Assembly: GCA_030636125.1 (NCBI GenBank)
Contig: DAOVXM010000239.1
Location: 1 to 5,086 of the forward strand
DNA: 5,086 bases
DNA from: Chloroflexota bacterium
GTDB taxonomy: Bacteria; Chloroflexota; Anaerolineae; Anaerolineales; UBA4823
Direction: 5' to 3'
The notes below the pieces were generated by a model. It had not been told where the DNA came from. It saw only the letters and a program-made list of their open reading frames with translations, and did not search any database. A program made the translations under genes and the position numbers. Within the stretch, counting starts at the first letter, position 1. The number at the start of each line of letters is the position of its first letter. Below, one piece after another: positions 1 through 5,086 of the stretch.

Positions 1-563
1 CGGCTTTGCAGCCAGGCTTCATCTTGACTCTCTTGTATCCATTGGGCTTCTAAGTGGGCTTGCTTTCGCCCCATCAGCTGAGTTTGCTTGCGGATGGTAT
101 TGTCGCTGACCTCCACCAACAACAATTCTTTGATCTTTCTGCTTGCTTTTTCGAAAGCGATATCCACACCGGCAATGGCCAGCAGCTTACCCAGCACCGG
201 GCTGACTTCTCCAGGATGGATGCCCCAGTTCTTGTCAAGCCGGTTTTGCTTCTCTCCACAGCGCCAACAGCCATAATACGAGCGGCGGTAGCTGACCCAC
301 CCAAACACGGTCATCACCTTGGCCTCGCGCTTTGAGATCCGTTTCGCCTTCGCCCCGCATTCGCATCGAACTCGTTTCCCAAGTTTTCTGTCTTCTTTTT
401 CCAGCACTTTCCCATAAGTTTGAAGACCCACTTCCTTCACAATCTCCCGGAGGCCATTCTCAAGCTCTTGTAGGTCTTTGATTTCTTCTTCCTCGATTAG
501 CTTGCCAATCTCTTCTGCCAGAACTGTAGTTATTTCTTCCAGTGCTTTTGTGCTAAAATTCAT
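1..563 (-). CDS. ISKra4-family-like transposase, N-terminal part (runs off left edge)
   Basis: The - strand is open from an ATG at 563-561 to the window edge, giving 187 whole codons with no stop. The protein starts MNFSTKALEEITTVLAEE and continues with a charged, probably helical N-terminus. A zinc-ribbon-like cysteine set follows: C67-x-C69 (RCECGA) and C99-x2-C102 (YYGCWRCGEK). Next comes a stretch with GIHPGEVSPVLGKLLA (from about residue 114), then FEKASRKIKELL and VSDNTIRKQT. This layout (Cys pairs, SP-L-LLA--G, FE-A---++EL, VS--T+R) is the pattern I know from ISKra4-type transposases. The DDE catalytic core would be further downstream and is not in the window. An AAAGAGG ribosome site lies 7 bases before the ATG. 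Whether the full gene is intact cannot be judged. A related UPF0236/ISLre2-type transposase is the main alternative. Confidence 0.82.
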   Translation of the reverse strand, partial: MNFSTKALEEITTVLAEEIGKLIEEEEIKDLQELENGLREIVKEVGLQTYGKVLEKEDRKLGKRVRCECGAKAKRISKREAKVMTVFGWVSYRRSYYGCWRCGEKQNRLDKNWGIHPGEVSPVLGKLLAIAGVDIAFEKASRKIKELLLVEVSDNTIRKQTQLMGRKQAHLEAQWIQESQDEAWLQS

Positions 564-566
564 TTT

Positions 567-625
567 AGAGCCTCTTTCTATGACTTCTTGGTTTTCTCAA
601 ACTTATCATAGCCCTTAGAGGCTCT
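567..625. repeat. Imperfect stem-loop in the transposase leader
   Basis: Three nested complementary pairs are visible. The outer pair is AGAGCCTCT (567-575) with AGAGGCTCT (617-625), 9 perfect base pairs. The middle pair is CTATGA (578-583) with TCATAG (606-611). The inner pair is GTTT (591-594) with AAAC (599-602) around a TCTC loop. Internal loops of 2/5 and 7/3 bases separate them. The structure covers the transposase ribosome site and the putative -10 box. Confidence 0.65.
571..577 (-). promoter_or_regulatory. Ribosome binding site of the transposase
   Basis: On the - strand AAAGAGG ends 7 bases before the ATG at 563, a normal spacing that supports this start. The GAGG core lies inside the 3' arm of the leader stem-loop, so its access may depend on where the transcript begins. 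Confidence 0.65.
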
Positions 626-635
626 TTTTCTACAA
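605..635 (-). promoter_or_regulatory. Putative transposase promoter (-35 TTGTAG, -10 TATGAT)
   Basis: Read on the - strand, TTGTAG (635-630) and TATGAT (610-605) are separated by 19 bases. The -10 differs from consensus at one position; the -35 is moderate and the spacer is slightly long. Transcription would begin near 598, about 35 bases before the transposase ATG. This is a match by eye to sigma-70-type boxes only. Confidence 0.4.
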
Positions 636-686
636 CATTTTAGTGCACCCACATTAAACACGGATGAATCAATAAAATGGGTTCTC

Positions 687-695
687 TGGTATAAT
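687..695 (+). promoter_or_regulatory. Extended -10 promoter of the mreBCD-mrdA operon
   Basis: TGGTATAAT contains a perfect TATAAT (690-695) preceded by the TG of an extended -10 element with the usual one-base spacing. No good -35 hexamer is present 16-19 bases upstream (the region reads gatgaatcaataa), which fits an extended -10 promoter. The predicted transcript start is near 702, giving a 5' leader of about 80 bases to the TTG start of mreB. Confidence 0.6.
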
Positions 696-767
696 CCTCC
701 ACGATGTTTTATGGGTGGGCATGCCAATCCGCCCCTTAAAATCATTTGCACAGAGCGTGCAGATTAC

Positions 768-774
768 AAAGGAG
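768..774 (+). promoter_or_regulatory. Strong ribosome binding site deciding the mreB start
   Basis: AAAGGAG sits 6 bases before the TTG at 781. It is the best Shine-Dalgarno match in front of any operon gene. The upstream in-frame candidates, GTG at 715 and ATG at 721, lack such a site. It therefore favours the TTG start and the shorter MreB. Confidence 0.75.
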
Positions 775-780
775 CCCAAT

Positions 781-1848
781 TTGGCGTTCAATCCCCTGAA
801 TTGGTTGCTGGGGTTTTTCTCGCTCGACATTGGCATCGACCTGGGTACATCTAACACCTTAGTCAATGTACGCGGGAAGGGCATCGTAATTAACGAGCCA
901 TCCTGGGTCGCAATCGAAAAACGTAGCCGAAGACCGCTTGCCATCGGTGCAGAGGCCAAAGAGATGGTAGGCCGAACACCTGCAAATGTGATCGCTGTGC
1001 GACCTCTAAGGGATGGGGTAATCGCTGAATTTGAGATTACCCTGGCCATGCTCGAGTATTTTATCGGTAAAGCCCACGAGCAAAGCATCGTCCCGGTACC
1101 TCGACCACGTGTAGTAATAGGTATCCCGTCAGGTGTTACCGAAGTTGAGAAACGGGCAGTATATGACGCATCCATGTCAGCTGGAGCGCGCGAGACCTTC
1201 TTGATTGAGGAGCCAGTCGCAGCAGCCCTGGGAGCGGGGTTACCTGTTTCCGAAATTATCGGCAGCATGATCGTTGATATTGGAGGCGGCACCTCGGAAG
1301 TTGCAGTTATATCGATGGGCGGCGTGGTCGTTTCACGTTCGTTACGTGTGGCCGGTGATGAGATGGATGAAGATATCGTGCAATATATGCGCAATAAATA
1401 CAACCTATCCATTGGATTACGTATGGCAGAACAGACAAAAATCGCCATCGGTTCTGCTTACCACCTCCCCGAAGAGAAAACGATGAGCGTGCGTGGCCGC
1501 AACCTGGTGACAGGACTACCCGAGGCCGTAGAAATCTCTTCAGTTGAGATCCGCGAAGCCATGGCTGGTTCACTAAAAACCATCGTTGACACAGTCAAGG
1601 ATGCTCTTGACGAAGTGCCACCAGAAATCATCTCTGATCTAATGGAAACGGGCGTTTGTTTGGCGGGTGGAGGCGCTGAGGTACAAGGGCTGGATAGACG
1701 ATTAACAGATGAGTTACACGTACGTGCATGGGTTGCAGAGGACCCGATGAGTTGCGTGGCTCGTGGGGCGGGCATGATCCTTGAGGATCTCGATCACCTT
1801 GGTAGGCTGTTAGTAGGACTAGAACGCGGTAGTACGCGGCATAAATGA
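781..1848 (+). CDS. mreB: Rod shape-determining protein MreB (bacterial actin homologue)
   Basis: MreB forms ATP-dependent filaments under the cytoplasmic membrane that guide lateral peptidoglycan synthesis. From the TTG start the protein has 355 residues, close to the usual 330-350. The actin-fold nucleotide motifs are all present: phosphate-1 loop DIGIDLGTSNTLV (residues 16-28), the EEPVAAALG segment with the expected acidic residues (143-151), phosphate-2 DIGGGTSE (166-173), and the adenosine motif LAGGGAEVQGLD (about 294-305). The short hydrophobic N-terminus (NPLNWLLGFF) resembles the membrane-contacting tip of MreB. The frame stays open upstream to a GTG at 715, which would add 22 residues. 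I reject that start because it lies only about 13 bases from the predicted transcript start, lacks a ribosome site, and encodes a leader not typical of MreB. It is first in an operon with mreC, mreD and mrdA; this context favours true MreB over the paralogue Mbl. Confidence 0.95.
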   Translation: MAFNPLNWLLGFFSLDIGIDLGTSNTLVNVRGKGIVINEPSWVAIEKRSRRPLAIGAEAKEMVGRTPANVIAVRPLRDGVIAEFEITLAMLEYFIGKAHEQSIVPVPRPRVVIGIPSGVTEVEKRAVYDASMSAGARETFLIEEPVAAALGAGLPVSEIIGSMIVDIGGGTSEVAVISMGGVVVSRSLRVAGDEMDEDIVQYMRNKYNLSIGLRMAEQTKIAIGSAYHLPEEKTMSVRGRNLVTGLPEAVEISSVEIREAMAGSLKTIVDTVKDALDEVPPEIISDLMETGVCLAGGGAEVQGLDRRLTDELHVRAWVAEDPMSCVARGAGMILEDLDHLGRLLVGLERGSTRHK

Positions 1849-1872
1849 TCCCCACAGACCCGGTAGATTTCC

Positions 1873-1902
1873 TGACCTTATCCAGGTCACTTTGCCTGGT
1901 CA
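1873..1902 (+). repeat. Clustered GGTCA/TGACC repeats in the mreB-mreC spacer
   Basis: The 63-base spacer (1849-1911) holds TGACC at 1873-1877 and GGTCA at 1885-1889 and 1898-1902. TGACCT (1873-1878) can pair with AGGTCA (1884-1889) around a 5-base loop. Alternatively CCAGG (1882-1886) can pair with CCTGG (1895-1899) around an 8-base loop. The two hairpins share bases and exclude each other. No U-tract follows, so this is not an intrinsic terminator. A role is not established. Confidence 0.45.
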
Positions 1903-1911
1903 TTACAGAAC

Positions 1912-2760
1912 ATGAACATCCCCTTATCTCGTACTATACAAACCATTGTATTTGTATTCATCGCAGTAGGCCTGATTGCGCTGGCGCTGAGTGGTTATCT
2001 TGCTCCCCTATCCCGCGTGGTTCTCAACCCCTTCGTCAGCGCCCAAACCTGGATTGCTAGTCGCTACCAAGGCATCCAAGAACTTGTTAATGCACCCCAA
2101 GATACTGCCCGACTTAGACAACGTAACGCAGAGCTTGAAACCGAAGTATCCCGGTTACAGACCCAAATTATCGAATTGCAACAACAATTAGCAGAGACGA
2201 ATGTATTGTCTGCCTTGGTGGACTTCGCGCGTGCTAATCCCGAGAACCGCTATCAGGCGGCTGCTGTGATTGCACGCGATCCCAGTCCTTTTTTGCATTA
2301 CGTGATTATCAACCGAGGATCGGATGATGGGCTACGCCGGGGAATGCCAGTGGTCACACAGCACGGACTTGTTGGAAGGATCGCAGCTGTTACCGCTGGC
2401 GCATCACGTTTACAGTTGATCACAGACCCTGGTTCTACCGTTAATGTACGCCTGGAACCTAGTGGTTCTCAGGCCGCCTTGCATGGAAGCCTTACCAGCG
2501 ATATAACCCTGGACATGATCCCTCAAGAAATTAATGTTCAACCCGGTGACCTGGTGCTTACCTCCGGCCTGGGTGGTAGTTATCCATCCAATATCCTCGT
2601 TGGCCAAGTCTCCGGAATCCGCAGCCAAGATCAAGATATATTCCAACGTGCGACATTGCAGCCTGTTGTAGATTTTTCTCAACTCGATATTGTTCTCGTT
2701 ATCACCAACTTCAAACCTGTGGAAGTTGAACCGCTCTTACCGACTCCTGCTACTCAATAA
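1912..2760 (+). CDS. mreC: Rod shape-determining protein MreC
   Basis: MreC is a single-pass membrane protein whose extracytoplasmic part links the MreB/MreD machinery to PBP2 and activates it. The 282-residue product has a short cytoplasmic tail, one membrane segment (about 9-31) and a coiled coil (about 63-98, with RLRQRNAELE and ELQQQLAE heptad character) that mediates dimerisation. The beta-barrel core starts near residue 115 and includes the family pattern AAVIARDPSPF, INRGSDDGLRRGMPVV and GLVGRIAAV followed by LQLITDPGS. The ATG at 1912 is the only possible start near the N-terminus, since an in-frame TGA lies at 1873. No clear Shine-Dalgarno sequence precedes it, so translation may depend on coupling or on the spacer structure. 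Length and architecture are normal for the family. Confidence 0.93.
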   Translation: MNIPLSRTIQTIVFVFIAVGLIALALSGYLAPLSRVVLNPFVSAQTWIASRYQGIQELVNAPQDTARLRQRNAELETEVSRLQTQIIELQQQLAETNVLSALVDFARANPENRYQAAAVIARDPSPFLHYVIINRGSDDGLRRGMPVVTQHGLVGRIAAVTAGASRLQLITDPGSTVNVRLEPSGSQAALHGSLTSDITLDMIPQEINVQPGDLVLTSGLGGSYPSNILVGQVSGIRSQDQDIFQRATLQPVVDFSQLDIVLVITNFKPVEVEPLLPTPATQ

Positions 2761-2762
2761 TT

Positions 2763-3344
2763 ATGGAAGGTATTCGGTCGCAAGTTGAGGTGAAAAAATT
2801 CACACAGACTGCAATCTATCAAGCCCAAATACACATTAAACCCATGGCTACCTTGATCGCAATCCCAATATTGGGTGGTCTGATGATCATCCAGTCCAGC
2901 CTCCTAAGCAGGATGCCTCTCTTACAGGGTACGGCTGATTTAATCCTATTAGCGATCATCGCCTGGGCATTACAAAAACGTGTGCAAACCGCCTGGCAGT
3001 GGTGTATAATAGGCGGTCTGATTTTTGGTTTGGTGTCAAATTTGCCAATTGCCGTGCCCTTGGTCGGCTATGGTCTGGCCACAGGCATAGCATTATACTT
3101 ACGCAGGCGAGTGTGGCAAACGCCTATCCTGGCAATGTTTGTCACAACTTTTTTTGGCACACTGTTCACTATGGTCGTTGCGTTGATCGCTCTCGGCTTG
3201 ACGGGCAATCCCCTGCCTATCCCAGAAGCGCTCAACCTGGTCATCTTGCCTAGCCTTTTGCTAAATTTGGTTATAGGAATACCTATTTATGCATTGATCG
3301 GTGACCTAGCGAAGTGGATTTATCCGGAAGAATTAGAGGAATGA
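2763..3344 (+). CDS. mreD: Rod shape-determining protein MreD
   Basis: MreD is a small polytopic membrane protein that works with MreC in the elongasome. The 193-residue product is very hydrophobic after residue 28, with about five or six membrane segments (roughly 29-48, 57-71, 79-112 possibly as two, 120-146, 155-183). Positively charged turns occur at QKR (71-73) and RRR (114-116), and the C-terminus is acidic (YPEELEE). MreD is poorly conserved, so the identification rests on hydropathy and size together with position directly after mreC (2-base gap) and before mrdA. The first 27 residues are polar. ATG codon 28 at 2844 would give a 166-residue protein nearer to the usual length, but neither start has a good ribosome site; I keep the upstream one because it abuts the mreC stop, as expected for translational coupling. 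Confidence 0.88.
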   Translation: MEGIRSQVEVKKFTQTAIYQAQIHIKPMATLIAIPILGGLMIIQSSLLSRMPLLQGTADLILLAIIAWALQKRVQTAWQWCIIGGLIFGLVSNLPIAVPLVGYGLATGIALYLRRRVWQTPILAMFVTTFFGTLFTMVVALIALGLTGNPLPIPEALNLVILPSLLLNLVIGIPIYALIGDLAKWIYPEELEE

Positions 3345-5062
3345 ACGAATCATCTTCTTTACGCAATCACTTAGAACCCAGGCGAATATTAATATTCGGG
3401 TTGGTAATTATTCTGGCATTCGGCCTATATTTGGCGCGCTTATTCATATTGCAAATCATACAAGGGTCCGAGTGGGTCGCTCAGGCGGAAGAAAACCGGA
3501 TTAAAGATATCAACATACCCGCCCAGCGAGGCGTGATCTATGACGGGAATGGTGTAGTCTTGGCACGCAATATCGCCTCTTACAATGTTATTATCACGTT
3601 CGCCAACCTGCCCGATGATCCCGGCGCGGTGCAGGAAATCTTTCGTGATCTCTCTGAACTGATTGATGTGCCTGTTAATCTAGGCGAGCTCAGCGAAGAA
3701 AATCCATATGTACCCTGTATCTCAGAACATGGAATAAGCCAAATCGTGGAATATGGTGAAACAGCCACACCCTTTCAACCAGTGCAGATAGCCTGTGATA
3801 TCGATCCAACCATTGCGATGATCGTGCAAGAGAAGGCAGTAGACTGGCCTGGTGTTGATATAGAAATCCAACCGATTCGCGATTACCCTACCGGATCGCT
3901 AACCGCTTCTATGGTCGGCTTCCTCGGTCCCATCCCAGCCAACCAGGAGGAAGAGTACGTAGAAAAAGGTTTCGAGCCTAACCGAGACAAAGTGGGTTAC
4001 GCAGGTTTGGAACTAGAATATCAGGAATTATTAGCCGGCGAAAATGGAATTCGCTCTGTCGAAGTCGATGTGGCAGGAAAAGAGCTGCGCACAATTGGCG
4101 AGACAAAGGAGCCAATTCCTGGGTCGAATCTAAGCCTGACCATTGATTCACGGTTGCAACAGGCAACCACAGCTATCCTGGAGCGAGAGATCAACTTTTG
4201 GAACACTTATTTCCAAGAAATCCGCTCAACGAGCGGTGTGGTGATCGCTATGAACCCACAAACCGGTGAAATACTATCGATGGTTTCTTATCCAACTTAC
4301 GAAAACAATCGTATGGCGCGTATTATCCCAGGGTATTATTACGAACAATTGATTTCGGACCCAGCCAATCCGCTGCTCAACCACGCGGTGGGTGATACGC
4401 TCCCTGCAGGTTCTGTATTTAAGCTGGTTACTGCGGTTGGAGCGCTTAATGAAGAAGTTGTTACACCTGATCAGTATATCGAAACACCACCCAAGATCAC
4501 CATCACGGAGAAATATTTTGCAAACGACCGTGGGAACCCGCGAGATTTCGTGGACTGGAATGAAGCCGGCTTCGGTCGACTTGACTTTTTGGGGGGCATT
4601 TCGAACTCGAGTAATGTTTACTTCTATAAAATAGGTGGGGGCTACAAGGATGAAGTTCCCGAAGGATTGGGTGTTTGTCGGCTTGGAACCTATGCAAGAG
4701 CGTTAGGTTACGGCGATTATCCTGGTATCGGCCTACCGGAAGAGGAAAAAGGATTAATCCCTGATCCTCAATGGAAACGTATCACCCATGGTGAGAGCTG
4801 GTCTACTGGTGACACTTACATCACCAGCGTCGGACAAGGTTACGTATTGGCAACACCATTGCAAGTGCTGATGTCCGCAGCCACGATTGCAAATGATGGA
4901 AAGTTGATGCAACCCCAATTGGTAAAGGATGTCTTGGATGGGGAAGGTAATATTGTTGATCCCTTCGAGCCTATCATGAAATGGGATATCACCGAAGATC
5001 CAATTATTCAGGAGTATTACGACACGACCATACGCGGCTGTGAAGCTATTGAAGGAAATTGA
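3341..5062 (+). CDS. mrdA: Penicillin-binding protein 2, C-terminally truncated in this window
   Basis: PBP2 is the monofunctional class B transpeptidase that crosslinks lateral-wall peptidoglycan together with RodA. The ATG at 3341 overlaps the mreD stop as ATGA, typical of coupled genes; a GTG at 3314 would add 9 residues. The 573-residue product has a cytoplasmic tail, one membrane anchor (about 16-37), a pedestal domain starting near RGVIYDGNG (63-71), and a transpeptidase domain from about residue 290. The catalytic SVFK (Ser358, Lys361) and SSN (423-425) are present, as is the GQGYVLATPLQ segment near the C-terminus. The KTG motif, expected later in all active members, is absent: the frame ends at TGA 5060-5062 in a region where family members normally continue for roughly another hundred residues. 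Either the gene is broken here (nonsense change, frameshift or insertion just outside) or the sequence has an error. The upstream part shows no sign of decay. Confidence 0.88.
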   Translation: MNESSSLRNHLEPRRILIFGLVIILAFGLYLARLFILQIIQGSEWVAQAEENRIKDINIPAQRGVIYDGNGVVLARNIASYNVIITFANLPDDPGAVQEIFRDLSELIDVPVNLGELSEENPYVPCISEHGISQIVEYGETATPFQPVQIACDIDPTIAMIVQEKAVDWPGVDIEIQPIRDYPTGSLTASMVGFLGPIPANQEEEYVEKGFEPNRDKVGYAGLELEYQELLAGENGIRSVEVDVAGKELRTIGETKEPIPGSNLSLTIDSRLQQATTAILEREINFWNTYFQEIRSTSGVVIAMNPQTGEILSMVSYPTYENNRMARIIPGYYYEQLISDPANPLLNHAVGDTLPAGSVFKLVTAVGALNEEVVTPDQYIETPPKITITEKYFANDRGNPRDFVDWNEAGFGRLDFLGGISNSSNVYFYKIGGGYKDEVPEGLGVCRLGTYARALGYGDYPGIGLPEEEKGLIPDPQWKRITHGESWSTGDTYITSVGQGYVLATPLQVLMSAATIANDGKLMQPQLVKDVLDGEGNIVDPFEPIMKWDITEDPIIQEYYDTTIRGCEAIEGN

Positions 5063-5084
5063 ACTAAGAGAAATTGAGTTAGAA
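5055..5084 (+). repeat. Two imperfect 15-base tandem units after the mrdA stop
   Basis: GAAATTGAACTAAGA (5055-5069) is followed directly by GAAATTGAGTTAGAA (5070-5084), matching at 11 of 15 positions. The first unit contains the mrdA TGA. The window ends two bases later, so it cannot be told whether more copies follow. Confidence 0.45.
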
Positions 5085-5086
5085 GA

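Larger units (their letters stand above)
1..650 (-). mobile_element. Partial insertion sequence, ISKra4-like, promoter-proximal end
   Basis: This is the right-hand end of an insertion sequence whose transposase reads leftward and leaves the window. The element is recognised from its transposase. The outer boundary near 650 is inferred: read on the - strand from 650 the sequence begins GGGTGCACTAAAATG, a plausible terminal repeat tip, and sequence to the right belongs to the mreB promoter region. The other end, its matching inverted repeat and any target duplication lie outside the window, so the exact end could be off by several bases. Confidence 0.6.

Noticed and set aside
54..335. Several short open frames on both strands within 54-335
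   Set aside because: They lie over the - strand transposase, whose continuous 187-codon frame has recognisable family motifs and a ribosome site; the others have no such support.
669..1448. A 259-codon - strand open frame opposite mreB
   Set aside because: It is antisense to strongly conserved MreB coding sequence, has a Ser/Thr/Arg/Pro-rich composition typical of an antisense shadow, and shows no family motif.
1873..1899. Hairpin between mreB and mreC as an intrinsic terminator
   Set aside because: The stems are short and no T-run follows, and the downstream genes need read-through, so termination is not supported.
1845..2060. A 71-codon frame starting with ATG overlapping the mreB stop
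   Set aside because: The ATGA overlap looks attractive, but the frame runs into mreC out of phase and the product has no recognisable features; mreC itself starts at 1912.
3003..3010. TGTATAAT inside mreD as a possible internal promoter for mrdA
   Set aside because: The -10 box is perfect, but the TG is not at extended -10 spacing and no good -35 lies 16-18 bases upstream; it is probably a chance match in coding sequence.
1..5086. A hidden defence system, CRISPR array, tRNA or novel multi-gene system
   Set aside because: Apart from the insertion sequence end, the window is filled by a conventional mreBCD-mrdA operon; no spaced repeats, cloverleaf-like sequence or unexplained gene remains.

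Overview
The window holds the elongasome operon mreB-mreC-mreD-mrdA (PBP2) on the + strand, preceded by the 5' end of an insertion sequence that reads leftward off the window edge. Gene order, the MreC/MreD/PBP2 sequences, moderate GC content and the transposase type are most reminiscent of the phylum Chloroflexota (Anaerolineae-like). This taxonomic call is inferred from general familiarity and not from a search.

Layout. Positions 1 to about 650 are the promoter-proximal end of an ISKra4-like insertion sequence: a transposase N-terminus (- strand, start at 563, running off the left edge) and a short leader holding a putative promoter and a large imperfect stem-loop. Positions 651-780 are the mreB upstream region, with an extended -10 promoter (TGGTATAAT) and a strong Shine-Dalgarno sequence six bases before a TTG codon at 781. 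I take that TTG as the real mreB start. mreB (781-1848), a 63-base spacer with repeated GGTCA/TGACC motifs, mreC (1912-2760), mreD (2763-3344, 2-base gap) and mrdA (3341-5062, ATGA overlap) follow in one direction with no terminator visible between them, so they are probably one transcription unit.

Function. MreB is the actin-like filament protein that orients lateral wall synthesis. MreC and MreD are its membrane partners, and PBP2 is the transpeptidase that MreC activates. The layout is that of a conventional rod-shape operon.

Unusual points. The PBP2 reading frame stops at 573 residues with SxxK and SxN motifs present but before any KTG motif, so it is truncated, frameshifted or interrupted just before the right edge. 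The transposase leader can fold so that its ribosome binding site is paired only in read-through transcripts. The insertion sequence ends about 40 bases from the mreB promoter. I see no novel multi-gene system, CRISPR array, tRNA or rRNA in this window.
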